Source of the DNA: Bacteroidetes bacterium GWF2_35_48
Lineage (GTDB): Bacteria; Bacteroidota; Bacteroidia; Bacteroidales; GWF2-35-48
Assembly (NCBI GenBank): GCA_001769125.1
Contig: MEOG01000041.1
Coordinates: 108,551-172,550 of the forward strand
Length of the DNA: 64,000 nt
Direction of reading: 5' to 3'
This document shows, in pieces, positions 10,001 to 19,131 of this stretch. Both the position numbers and the translations under genes were made by a program. Each line of letters begins with the position of its first letter. The stretch's first letter is position 1. The notes under the pieces are model-generated. The model was given only the letters and a program-made list of their open reading frames with translations. It was not told the DNA's origin and made no database searches.

Positions 10001-10799
10001 AATTGTTTCTCCCTTTGTATCGCTTTCTGATGATGAAGAAGATGAAATTCCTCTGTCTCTTATTGATAAAATACAGCCGGAACAATTTATAAGCGAAAAA
10101 GAGCAAACAATTGAAGCAGTTAAAGAGGAACAAGCTGTTATAAAATCAGAAGAAAGCACACCTGAAATTTCTGTTCAGGAAGAAAAAATGATTCCTGTCT
10201 TTGATCTGGAGACCCTGCAAAATATGGTTTCTATTGTTATAAAAGAACAAATATCTGATCTGATTGAAGAAAAGCTGTCAAAAATTCAACCACAGGATAC
10301 TGAAAAAATTGAACGACTACTAAACTTGCTTGAGTCGGAAACAAAAAAACAAGTTGAACATTTTCCAGATACAGATATTCAAAAAAATATCCAAAAAGAA
10401 AAAACAGTTGAAATAACGCCTGAAGAAGAATCGCTGTTTGAATTTGAAACACAAAGCACTGTAGATTATTTTTTAAATAAAAAACAGGAAGCAAAGCCCG
10501 AATCCATTGATGCTTATAAAAAATACACGAACATTCACAGCGACCTAATTGAAAAATTCTTAAATGGCGAACATAAAATTACTAATGTGGAAAATCCGAC
10601 CATTCTGAAAGAAATTTCAAAACAAAGTATTAAAGAAAACGAAGAGTGTATAAGCGAAACACTGGCAAAAATATATTTCAAACAGGGGCATTATAGCAAA
10701 GCTTTGTTTGCATATCGAAAATTAAGTTTGAAATATCCGGAAAAAAGTATTTATTTTGCAACTCAAATTGAAAAAATAAAAAATATTATTAAAGATTAA
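7008..10799 (+). CDS. Very large Glu/Lys-rich protein with TPR-like C-terminus
   Basis: This protein has 1263 residues. A conserved N-terminal domain (about 1-75, containing VVREYPYFQTAHLLLLKNLH) and a conserved C-terminal domain (about 1145-1263, containing TVDYFLNKK, DLIEKFLNGEHKI and the TPR-like ETLAKIYFKQGHYSKALFAYRKLSLKYPEKS) are joined by some 1050 residues of low-complexity Glu, Lys, Ile, Ser and Thr sequence. A tandem duplication with a 543-bp period sits in the middle. The two ends match a Bacteroidota family usually encoded just before secG, and in most genomes I recall much shorter. No signal peptide. The function is not known; a cytoplasmic scaffold is a guess. The start is the ATG at 7008; an ATG at 7003 is out of frame. 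Confidence 0.85.
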   Translation: MNREKFIAYLKNPETLNESSLMDVMEVVREYPYFQTAHLLLLKNLHNQEDIKYNNQLKVSSAYITDRKILHKLIFSKLIQNVSVAQQIPVYDEQIEISIPVAKTSETQIPVISKEKIEEKSTIEALPEEISNNTETLIPEISDIPADPEKISETKISAKEEFIPEQEQIIEENTTTNIYEEKIDENIISDVTDFIPEEKITEPENTEIIEEITEKTSEKETEIQSEILPIVLVEKTDEIKQEIIPEEIINEEILSELTEDNTELITVPEVSEVETENNSEYSEIKETKNKVHSVQVFSEEKTNDEITELASDVKEETLIESNQFANATPISEKEQKISLKEYDGDMPIEVSLHKEEYIQPSIEKTEIKEITPSETKSPAELILNRLAEIAAKKKDVPEISDIEKTERKISETPVSVIKSDVDKPKRKSFIDPNIETIADKILRELKEKRTKTIEISEKEKSKIIIEEFITEKTALVEVPTKDENLIFPEQLYQEFQVTEAIESPISTNVTETKTEEEISGTITETESAVETNISEEKISDEIPELLSDVLPTEEIREIEISDETLIVTESIHQDIPVTETIESPIPTDVIETKTEKEISDTITETESVVETSITNETIAVKILRELKEKRIKTAEISEKEKSKIIIEESISEKTALAEALTKNESLIFSEQIQQKIQITEANESLNPTDVPETKTEEEISDKISETESTVETSIADEKIADEIPELLSDAVPTEEIRKIEISDETNKSVSEITKTISEKVAEKEPDVIISKEKKKSYFVNSENDSIADKILRQIQERREKLLKPSEHSIPVSDEPQKEKTEILQVLTEKETLVPVEEIIQEKAVTMSEKPEEKQDILQSEKMAEILSVEKPVTEKEEQVFEEYIISSYEEIPADEAEIPEHIIQEIFASEEPIEKYVEEIIVKKTIIQEISEIKEPAVKEEKIPDAEVIINTPEAPVKAKERDKEKEKIAEKIVEQLQKYRLEKIEIPELKTTIAASEIVSPFVSLSDDEEDEIPLSLIDKIQPEQFISEKEQTIEAVKEEQAVIKSEESTPEISVQEEKMIPVFDLETLQNMVSIVIKEQISDLIEEKLSKIQPQDTEKIERLLNLLESETKKQVEHFPDTDIQKNIQKEKTVEITPEEESLFEFETQSTVDYFLNKKQEAKPESIDAYKKYTNIHSDLIEKFLNGEHKITNVENPTILKEISKQSIKENEECISETLAKIYFKQGHYSKALFAYRKLSLKYPEKSIYFATQIEKIKNIIKD
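8313..9362 (+). repeat. Coding tandem duplication inside the acidic protein gene
   Basis: The segment encoding IADKILRELKEKR recurs as IAVKILRELKEKR with an exact offset of 543 bp (8316 to 8859) and again in diverged form as IADKILRQIQERR 504 bp later (9363). Inside the first unit a shorter segment around IESPI..ETKTE.EIS recurs with a 240-bp offset (8502, 8742), and its match in unit 2 is at 9045. All offsets are multiples of three, so the frame is kept. This is a nested, recent in-frame expansion. Confidence 0.85.
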
Positions 10800-10813
10800 T
10801 AAATTTATATATT

Positions 10814-11152
10814 ATGTATTACGCTATAGCAGTTTTAACAATTATTGTTTGTATTTTATTGGTTCTTATCGTTCTTGTTCAAAACTCCAAAGGTGGCGGG
10901 CTGGCAGCAAATTTTGCATCTTCCAATCAGGTTATGGGAGTAAGAAAAACTACCGATTTTCTTGAAAAAGGAACTTGGGTTCTTGCTATCGCGTTGCTTG
11001 TATTAAGTATGCTTGCAAGTATTACCATTCCTCGCACCGAAGAAGCAAAAGCATCTGCCATGCAAAAACAAATAAGCAATGCTATTGACCCGGCACAGGG
11101 ACCAAATATTCCTACACAGGCTCCTGATCAGAATGCTCCACAGCCGAAATAA
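10814..11152 (+). CDS. secG: Preprotein translocase subunit SecG
   Basis: Small accessory subunit of the SecYEG channel in the inner membrane. Two membrane helices are visible (about residues 2-22 and 52-72), separated by the conserved cytoplasmic loop SKGGGLAANFASSNQVMG, which marks SecG. The C-terminal tail is Pro/Gln-rich and ends in the cytoplasm or periplasm depending on topology. Length 112. It follows the acidic TPR protein by 14 bp and is probably in the same transcript. The next gene converges on it. Confidence 0.93.
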   Translation: MYYAIAVLTIIVCILLVLIVLVQNSKGGGLAANFASSNQVMGVRKTTDFLEKGTWVLAIALLVLSMLASITIPRTEEAKASAMQKQISNAIDPAQGPNIPTQAPDQNAPQPK

Positions 11153-11240
11153 ATTTTTATTTCAGAGCGCACTTGAGTAAAAAAAATTAAAGGATAGGTT
11201 TTTTGCAAATCATCTTATCAGGTTGACTATTTCAAAAATT

Positions 11241-11747
11241 CTAGTCCTGATATAGTTTCATACATTTTAAAATATTTGAAATTTCATCGGGTTTTTGTGT
11301 ACCAATGAGAAGTTTTCTGCCGTTTAAAAATTCCAGTTGTAATCCTTTATTTCCTGAAACATTGAAAGCCCTGTTTTTATAAAACCCACGGATTCCCCAA
11401 CCTCCATATTCTACAACAGGGCTGTACTCGCGCACATAAGCCTTTTTAATTTCTACCCATTTATAATGACGGAAAGAAAAATGAAACCAGAAAAAACGAA
11501 GAGAAATACCTTCCTTATTTATCTGAGTTTCTAATCTTAATTGCAGCAATAAAAAAGAAATGGTTAAAGAAATCATGCAGGTAAGAATCAGAAAATAGTC
11601 GCTTGCAGGGTTATTACCAAATTCATTTCCTAAAAAAACCTGATAAATCAAGCCGAAAAAAGATAAGCCGTTAATAAGCATCAGCACAGCCCATATCCAC
11701 CATTGCCTGAAGCACTGTTTTTCTGAAAAAAGAATTGTGTTTTCCAT
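11241..11747 (-). CDS. Two-helix membrane protein with PH-like C-terminal domain
   Basis: Two membrane segments (about residues 16-36 and 47-68) are followed by a soluble domain with the pattern NKEGISLRFFWFHFSFRHYKW, YSPVVEYGGWGIRG, NVSGNKGLQLEF and KLLIGTQKPDEI. This resembles a small PH-like membrane-attached domain of unknown function found in Bacteroidota (DUF6141-like; from memory, not verified). It is probably an inner-membrane protein with the C-terminal domain in the cytoplasm. It is encoded 11 bp downstream of the propeller/phosphatase gene's stop region on the same strand, so it may be cotranscribed with it. No enzymatic residues are apparent. Confidence 0.75.
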   Translation of the reverse strand: MENTILFSEKQCFRQWWIWAVLMLINGLSFFGLIYQVFLGNEFGNNPASDYFLILTCMISLTISFLLLQLRLETQINKEGISLRFFWFHFSFRHYKWVEIKKAYVREYSPVVEYGGWGIRGFYKNRAFNVSGNKGLQLEFLNGRKLLIGTQKPDEISNILKCMKLYQD

Positions 11748-11758
11748 GGGAATGTTTA

Positions 11759-14700
11759 TTAGCTCAAAGAGCGCGTGATACGAATACCAATAATCAAAAT
11801 ATCATCTACCTGCTCAAGATCGCCCTTCCATTTATTAATATTTTCTTCTAAATATTTTTTCTGATCTTTCAAAGTATAAGCACTGATGGTTTGTAAAAAA
11901 TGGCGGAAACGTTTGAATTTATATTTCTTCCCGGCGGGACCACCAAATTGATCTGCATAGCCATCAGAAAACATATAAACCATATCATTGTCGCGAAGCG
12001 GAATAACGTGGCTTTCATAAGTCATGCGCTCATCGTAATCAGAGCTGCCCACAGCATAACGGTTTCCCCTTACTTCAATCAGGCGGTTATTTCTGACAAT
12101 AAACAAAGGATTTATTGCCCCAGCGTATTCCATTGTACGATTATTTTTATCAATCACACAAAGTGAAATATCCATACCATCTTTTACATCTCCATCTATA
12201 ACATTTTTGCTGAATGTATCAATTACGCCCTCATTTAACTGATTTAAAATTTCAGCCGGATTTTCTATTTCACGCTCCTTGGTAATCGTTTTTAGCAAAT
12301 CATACCCTATAATAGACATAAAAGCGCCGGGAACACCATGACCCGTGCAATCAACAGCTGCAATAAATATTTTATTTTTTCTTTCTGTTATCCAATAAAA
12401 ATCACCGCTTACAATATCCCGCGGCTTGAATAAAATAAAAGCGTCTGATAATAATTTGTTAAACAAAAATTCAGAAGGCATCATGGCTTCCTGAATACGC
12501 TTAGCATAGTTAATACTATCTGTAATCGCTTTGTTTTTTCTTGTCAGGTCTTCCTTCTGTTTTGCAATTTCAAGTGCTGCATATTGCTTCTCTCTGAGTA
12601 TCTGATTCGCTTCTTTTAATTTTTTTGTTCTTGTGCTGATGTAATACCATAAAACACTAGCAACAACAATAATATATAAAATAATTGCCCATAATGTTTT
12701 CCAGAAAGGAGGGCTAACAATGACGTGAATAGATACGCCTGTATTATTCCAAACCTCATCATTATTGGACCCTTTAATTGTAATAATATAATTACCGGCA
12801 GGCATGTTAGAAAATGAAACATTTGGTCTGTTACCAATATCTATCCAGTCAACACTTTGATTGCTCATCCCTTCAATTTTATAGGCATATCTATTTTTTT
12901 CAGGATTGGTAAATTCCAATGCGGCAAATTCAATATTTAAAAGATAATCCTGATAAGTTAATTCAATTGTGCTTCCATCCACAAAAGGAATTTCTATTTC
13001 TCCGGCATTTGATTTTTTAATAATTTTTGTAATTAAAATCGGTGGAATATTGTTGTTATTTTTAATTCTTTCAGGATAGAAAGCATTGAATCCGCTGATA
13101 CCGCCCATGTAAATTTCTCCATCTACAGGGCTTTTAAAGTTTGCGCCAAGATTGAATTCCAGCCCCTGCAAACCATCGTCCTTATCATAATTTTTAAAGG
13201 TTTTATTTTTTTTATTAAAACAGGTCAAACCTCTTGTTGTTGTTACCCAAATATTTCCAAAATTATCTTCTACAAGTCCGTATAATTCATCGCTGGGCAT
13301 GCCCTGTTTTGTTGTATAATAAATAAAATCATTGGATCTTTTGTCATACATATCCAGTCCACAATTTGTAGCCAGCCAAATAAAACCTTCTTTATCCTGA
13401 AGGAATGCATAAACCGAATTACCGCTAAGACTGTTTAAATTTCCAGGGTCATTAAGAAATTTCTGCACCTTGAACGGCATAAAAGACAGTTTGTTTAATC
13501 CTTTAACCGTGGCAATCCAAATATCACCATCAGAATCTTCTTTAATGGTATAAACGTGATTAGAAGAAATACTATTCGGGTCATTAGGGTTTTCAAAAAA
13601 ACCTCTTGATTCACGGCTTGTAAAATCAAGATAAAAAGCGCCACTTTCAGACCCAATCCAGATATCTCCTTCTTTGGTCTGCGTTATAGAATTAACTCTG
13701 GAATTAATTTTCACATCGCCTTTAAAAAAATCCGAAAAAGAAATGAATTGCTTTTTTTCAGGTTGGTAGATCATTACACCTTTTCTTGTACCAAGCCACA
13801 TATAACCGCGATTGTCTTTAAAAATAACGTGCACATAATCATTTACAAGCTTTTTATTCCCTTCAAGCCTTTCAGAAAAATGCTCTACATCACCTGTAAT
13901 TCTGTTAAATACATTTAACCCGCCACCCCAAGTGCCTACCCATAGCTTCTCTTTTGTTTCCTCATAAATAGATGCAATCATATTATGAGACAAACCGTTA
14001 AAAACATTATAGATCTCAAACTTTTTTGGTTTGAGATCTATTTTATTCAGTCCGCCTCCGTCTGTTCCAATCCACAAATTATGGGAACGATCATTATACA
14101 ATGCCGTAATGGTATTATTTGTAAGAGAATTGTGTCTGTTCGGGTCATTCACAAAATTTGTAAATGTTCCGCTAATATAATTGTATTTACTTAATCCATC
14201 AGAAGTACCCACCCAGAGCATTCCTTCATGATCAAGCAGCAGTGTTATGATATCATCATTTACAATACTTTTTGAATTATGCTGTTCATGATAAAAACGC
14301 GTAAAAGTTTTTGTTTTACGATTGAACTTATTTAACCCTTTCCGGGTACCTATCCAGATATTTTTAAATCGGTCTTCAATTATAGTAGTAACTCTATTAT
14401 CACTAATGCTTTTGGGGTTTAATGGTTCATTTCTTAAAAGAGTGAAAATTTCATCTTTAATACTAAAAAGCCGCAATCCGTCGAAAGAGCCAAGCCATAT
14501 ATATCCTTTGCCATCTTCATACATAGGCCATCCATAATCCCGTTCAAAAAAACTGAAAGGGTCAATTTCAAATTCATAATGAGTAAATTTTTCAGTTGCC
14601 GGATCAAGTTTTGTAAGGCAATAAAGAGTACGCAGCCATATTTTCCCCTCCTTATCTAAAATCAGAGAATAAATTTTAGAATCGGGTAGTGTATTTTTAC

Positions 14701-15076
14701 TTCTGGGTTTTCGAACAAACCTTTTTATCTTATTGGTATTTGGATCAAGCCTGTTTAAGCCTGATCTGGTCGCAATCCAGATATTACCTTTCGGGTCTTC
14801 CAACATTGAATAAATCCAGTTATCGGATAAAGAATTTGTATCTGTAAGATCGTGAAGAATTATCTGAAAAGTTTTACCGTTGTATTTATTTACTCCGCTC
14901 TGTGTGCCAAACCACATATAACCTTTAGAGTCTTGAATAATACTGTAAACGCTACTTTGTGACAGTCCGTGGTCGAGGGTAAGCTGCTGAAAACTCTCAA
15001 AAGACATCTGTCCCCTGCTGATTAGCGGGAATAATGCAACAAACAGAAGAAAGAATATTTTGATTTTTTTCATCAT
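11759..15076 (-). CDS. Periplasmic propeller / Y_Y_Y sensor with SpoIIE-type PP2C phosphatase
   Basis: Membrane receptor of about 1105 residues. A signal peptide (MKKIKIFFLLFVALFPLIS) precedes about a dozen repeats of the two-component-regulator propeller type (such as YMWFGTQSGVNKYNGKTF), forming two beta-propellers to about residue 690. Next come a Y_Y_Y domain (about 700-790), one membrane helix (about 793-813), a short coiled coil and a SpoIIE/PP2C serine phosphatase domain (about 875-1100) with GDFYW, the metal-binding AAVDCTGHGVPGAFMS, KDGMDISL and SDGYADQFGG. It probably senses a ligand outside and dephosphorylates a cytoplasmic protein, for example an anti-sigma antagonist. The start was placed at ATG 15076 (or 15073), where the signal peptide begins; a longer frame reaches an ATG at 15127 that overlaps the ubiD stop. 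Confidence 0.9.
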   Translation of the reverse strand: MMKKIKIFFLLFVALFPLISRGQMSFESFQQLTLDHGLSQSSVYSIIQDSKGYMWFGTQSGVNKYNGKTFQIILHDLTDTNSLSDNWIYSMLEDPKGNIWIATRSGLNRLDPNTNKIKRFVRKPRSKNTLPDSKIYSLILDKEGKIWLRTLYCLTKLDPATEKFTHYEFEIDPFSFFERDYGWPMYEDGKGYIWLGSFDGLRLFSIKDEIFTLLRNEPLNPKSISDNRVTTIIEDRFKNIWIGTRKGLNKFNRKTKTFTRFYHEQHNSKSIVNDDIITLLLDHEGMLWVGTSDGLSKYNYISGTFTNFVNDPNRHNSLTNNTITALYNDRSHNLWIGTDGGGLNKIDLKPKKFEIYNVFNGLSHNMIASIYEETKEKLWVGTWGGGLNVFNRITGDVEHFSERLEGNKKLVNDYVHVIFKDNRGYMWLGTRKGVMIYQPEKKQFISFSDFFKGDVKINSRVNSITQTKEGDIWIGSESGAFYLDFTSRESRGFFENPNDPNSISSNHVYTIKEDSDGDIWIATVKGLNKLSFMPFKVQKFLNDPGNLNSLSGNSVYAFLQDKEGFIWLATNCGLDMYDKRSNDFIYYTTKQGMPSDELYGLVEDNFGNIWVTTTRGLTCFNKKNKTFKNYDKDDGLQGLEFNLGANFKSPVDGEIYMGGISGFNAFYPERIKNNNNIPPILITKIIKKSNAGEIEIPFVDGSTIELTYQDYLLNIEFAALEFTNPEKNRYAYKIEGMSNQSVDWIDIGNRPNVSFSNMPAGNYIITIKGSNNDEVWNNTGVSIHVIVSPPFWKTLWAIILYIIVVASVLWYYISTRTKKLKEANQILREKQYAALEIAKQKEDLTRKNKAITDSINYAKRIQEAMMPSEFLFNKLLSDAFILFKPRDIVSGDFYWITERKNKIFIAAVDCTGHGVPGAFMSIIGYDLLKTITKEREIENPAEILNQLNEGVIDTFSKNVIDGDVKDGMDISLCVIDKNNRTMEYAGAINPLFIVRNNRLIEVRGNRYAVGSSDYDERMTYESHVIPLRDNDMVYMFSDGYADQFGGPAGKKYKFKRFRHFLQTISAYTLKDQKKYLEENINKWKGDLEQVDDILIIGIRITRSLS

Positions 15077-15123
15077 AATAAAACCTTGCAAAATAATACA
15101 TTTTGGGTGTTTAAACAAAAAAA

Positions 15124-17028
15124 TCATTTATTCTCTTCAAATACAGCACTCTTTGTTTGTGGAAAAGCGGCAAACACTTTTGATGGGGATGAAATAAAAT
15201 CGCCAATTTTTAAATCCTTCCATTTATTATCTATTACGGCTATCGTTGCTTCATTCATGCATAATATATTTGGCCATAAGCGTAAAAAATCGTCAATACT
15301 TTTTGTTTTTATTGTAGCATCTATAACCAGTAAACTTTTCTCTTTATTATTTACAATAAAACAATCTCTCAATGGGTCAATGTTTCCTGATGCAATCCAT
15401 GTTACAGTAAAGAGGCTTTCAAGCGGAACTCCATCGTCCACAAAAACAATGCAGGAAGGAAGATAGTTCTTTGATAAGCATATTTCAGAAACAATTTCCC
15501 GGATATGATTTTTTCTTGCTTTTTTTACAGAAAGGATGGTTATTGGCAAACCTTCTTCTAATAATGATACATTAACATTTTTAATATCCTTAAAATCTGA
15601 AAAAAACAACCTCATTTCCTCTGCCAAAAGCAAGGCAGATATTCGTTTTTCAGAAGATTGTTCTTCAGGAAATTTTCGGGTTGCATCAATAAACATTTTC
15701 CCTCCGAATGCAAAATTTGAAGCAGCATGATCGAGCACATCCAGCGGACCTTTCATGAAATAAATATCGCTTGAAATATCTGTGTTTTTGACAATATGAT
15801 GAAGCAATTCTTTGTAGTTATGAATATTTACATCTTTATCCGTAACTATCATCACTTTATTGAACATCATCTGCCCTGCTCCCCACAAAGAATTCATAAC
15901 TTTTTGCGCCTGACCGGAAAAAGTTTTATCTATGCTAACAATAGCAATATTGTGCGCAACGCCGGCAAAAGGTAAATCCAAATCGTGTACTTCGGGAAGC
16001 ATTGTTTTTTTTATGGGTTCCAGAAAAATCCGTTCGGTGGCTTTTCCAATCCATGCATCTTCCATTGGAGGAATTCCTACTACAGTAGCGGGATAAACAG
16101 CGTTGTGCCTGTGCGTAATACAGGTTATATGAAACTTCGGATACCAGTCTGCCAGCGAATAAAACCCGGTGTGGTCTCCAAAAGGACCTTCCCAAAACAA
16201 TTCCTCTTGAGGATCAACAAAACCTTCTATGATAATATCCGCATCAGCAGGGACTTCAAGGTCATTTGTAATACATTTAACAAGTGAAACTTTTTTTCTG
16301 CGCAGAAAACCTGCAAGCAAAAATTCATCAACATTATCCGGCAAAGGCGCTGTAGCAGCGTAAGTATAAACAGGATCGCCGCCCAGAGCCACAGAAACAG
16401 GCATTTTTATTCCCGATTTTTTATATTCTGAATAATGACGCGCACCTGTTTTATGTTTATGCCAGTGCATTCCCGTGGTATTACTGTCAATTACCTGCAT
16501 ACGGTACATGCCGGTATTTCTGATTCCTGTTAACGGGTCTCTCGTAATAACCATTGGAAGCGTTATAAAACGCCCTCCATCGTAAGGCCAGCATTGCAAT
16601 ACGGGAAAAATATTCAAATCCGGATTGCGAATAATAATTTCCTGACAAATGCCCCTTCCCTTTTTTACAGAAGGCATCCAGGAGGCAATTCGGTTTAATG
16701 ACGGAAGTAGTTTAATCTTTTCAAAAAGCCCTTGTTTAGGACTTGTAAGCTCTTTAACCAATTTATCAATTTCGGCAGAAGGTGCTTCAAGCGTTGAAAT
16801 TCCCAAAGCCATACACATTCTTTTTTCCGAACCGAAAGCATTTATCAACACTGGAAAATTCGTTCCGGTATTTTCAAACAACAACGCTTTTCCTCCATCA
16901 TTTTGTTTAGAAAAACGATCTGTGATTTCAGTAATCTGCAATACAGGATTAACAAATTCTTTTACACGAAGCAGCTCTCCCTGCTGTTCAAGGTCTTTTA
17001 TAAAATCGGTAAGCTTATTATAGGGCAT
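15124..17028 (-). CDS. UbiD family decarboxylase (probable menaquinone biosynthesis)
   Basis: Prenylated-FMN-dependent decarboxylase family, cytoplasmic. Seen: NTGMYRMQVID and TGMHWHKHKTGARHYS in the prFMN-binding domain, WEGPFGDHTGFYS carrying the acid residues of the active site, and PFAGVAHNIAIVSI. At 634 residues it is longer than E. coli UbiD (497) and resembles the long form found in Bacteroidota and Epsilonproteobacteria that is assigned to menaquinone synthesis. Substrate is inferred, not shown. The start was set at ATG 17028 (MPYNKLTDF), matching family N-termini, rather than the upstream in-frame codon at 17082, which would overlap the transposase gene. The RAYT gene ends 29 bp upstream. 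Confidence 0.88.
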   Translation of the reverse strand: MPYNKLTDFIKDLEQQGELLRVKEFVNPVLQITEITDRFSKQNDGGKALLFENTGTNFPVLINAFGSEKRMCMALGISTLEAPSAEIDKLVKELTSPKQGLFEKIKLLPSLNRIASWMPSVKKGRGICQEIIIRNPDLNIFPVLQCWPYDGGRFITLPMVITRDPLTGIRNTGMYRMQVIDSNTTGMHWHKHKTGARHYSEYKKSGIKMPVSVALGGDPVYTYAATAPLPDNVDEFLLAGFLRRKKVSLVKCITNDLEVPADADIIIEGFVDPQEELFWEGPFGDHTGFYSLADWYPKFHITCITHRHNAVYPATVVGIPPMEDAWIGKATERIFLEPIKKTMLPEVHDLDLPFAGVAHNIAIVSIDKTFSGQAQKVMNSLWGAGQMMFNKVMIVTDKDVNIHNYKELLHHIVKNTDISSDIYFMKGPLDVLDHAASNFAFGGKMFIDATRKFPEEQSSEKRISALLLAEEMRLFFSDFKDIKNVNVSLLEEGLPITILSVKKARKNHIREIVSEICLSKNYLPSCIVFVDDGVPLESLFTVTWIASGNIDPLRDCFIVNNKEKSLLVIDATIKTKSIDDFLRLWPNILCMNEATIAVIDNKWKDLKIGDFISSPSKVFAAFPQTKSAVFEENK

Positions 17029-17057
17029 GTGTTTTTTTATTAAAACAAAAATATATA

Positions 17058-17651
17058 TTATTTTAAAGAATCTTCGTTCCAATTCGCAGGATTATTTTTT
17101 ATATATTCTGATATTTTCAAATATGCATTTTCATCCCGGATAATGTGTTCGTAATAACTACGCTGCCATAATTTTTTACAAAATGATTGCCACCCAAAAT
17201 TTTTCACACCCTTTATATATGCATTTGTGGTCATGGGTTTAAACCAATCCATTGCATCGCAAATGCTTGCATTAAATTTGATATTATCAATACCATATTG
17301 ATTTTCGGGACATTCGTTTTCGTCGTTTTCGGGACGCCCACGAAGGGACGTCCCTTCGTGGACGTCCAACGATATATCATCCAACAACACATTTTCGATA
17401 ATACAATGAAAATGGTTTGGCATGACAATTATTTCGTGGCAACGTTTATCGGGATATTTATTTTCCATTTCGTAATACCATTTTTTTATCATGTATCCGG
17501 CATCATTCAATATCATTTGTCCGTTTTCTATTTTACCGAAAAAATGTTCGCGATTTTGGGTACAAATTGTTATAAAATATAATCCCACCCTTGAATAATC
17601 ATATCCTTTCAGGCGAATACTCTTGCGGTTATGTTTTTTAGGGTTGTACAT
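17058..17651 (-). CDS. REP-associated tyrosine transposase (RAYT)
   Basis: Single-strand DNA nuclease of the Y1/HUH class, related to IS200/IS605 transposases but domesticated; family members cut and join REP palindromes. The N-terminus RKSIRLKGYDYSRVGLYFITICTQNR is typical. The HUH metal site is MPNHFHCII (His80, His82); the catalytic tyrosine is in QRSYYEHIIRDENAY (Tyr166 or Tyr167). Length 197 is normal. Residues 96-107 (DVHEGTSLRGRP) are encoded by a 36-bp REP-like palindrome, an insertion between HUH motif and tyrosine helix. No terminal repeats of an insertion sequence flank the gene. It sits between eno and ubiD. Confidence 0.92.
   Translation of the reverse strand: MYNPKKHNRKSIRLKGYDYSRVGLYFITICTQNREHFFGKIENGQMILNDAGYMIKKWYYEMENKYPDKRCHEIIVMPNHFHCIIENVLLDDISLDVHEGTSLRGRPENDENECPENQYGIDNIKFNASICDAMDWFKPMTTNAYIKGVKNFGWQSFCKKLWQRSYYEHIIRDENAYLKISEYIKNNPANWNEDSLK
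17332..17367. repeat. REP-like palindrome inside the RAYT coding sequence
   Basis: The central 24 bp (17338-17361; half site ccacgaagggac) is a perfect palindrome, and after one mismatch pair it extends 5 bp further on each side with ggacg/cgtcc. Nothing of the same sequence was seen elsewhere in the window. The insert is in frame and keeps the transposase open. Confidence 0.85.
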
Positions 17652-17731
17652 TTATTTATAATTTTTGGGGGATTATCATTATTGCATCAAAAGGAACAAT
17701 CTCTCTTCTCTTAATCATCATCAGTATACTA

Positions 17732-17757
17732 AAAAGCCCTGTAAATACAGGGCTTTT
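17732..17757 (-). terminator. Terminator after enolase
   Basis: Arms aaaagccctgta (17732-17743) and tacagggctttt (17746-17757) form a 12-bp stem, with a T-run on the minus strand. It lies just past the enolase stop at 17764. Because it is symmetric, it could act on both strands. Confidence 0.85.
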
Positions 17758-17763
17758 GGAATA

Positions 17764-19056
<1,293 letters not shown>

Positions 19057-19131
19057 TTATTTTATTTGTTACTATTTTTCTTATGTGCTAAAGTAGTATA
19101 AAAACATTAATTTCATAATGAAAAGAGAATT

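Noticed and set aside
7244..10494. Several Ser/Ile-rich open frames opposite the acidic protein gene
   Set aside because: They mirror its Glu/Lys/Ser repeats (for example long SEIS-type runs) and have no independent support.
15077..15127. Longer N-terminus for the propeller/phosphatase receptor, with an ATGA overlap with the decarboxylase stop
   Set aside because: The 17 extra residues would hide the signal peptide; the ATGs at 15076 and 15073 start it cleanly and follow an AAGG.
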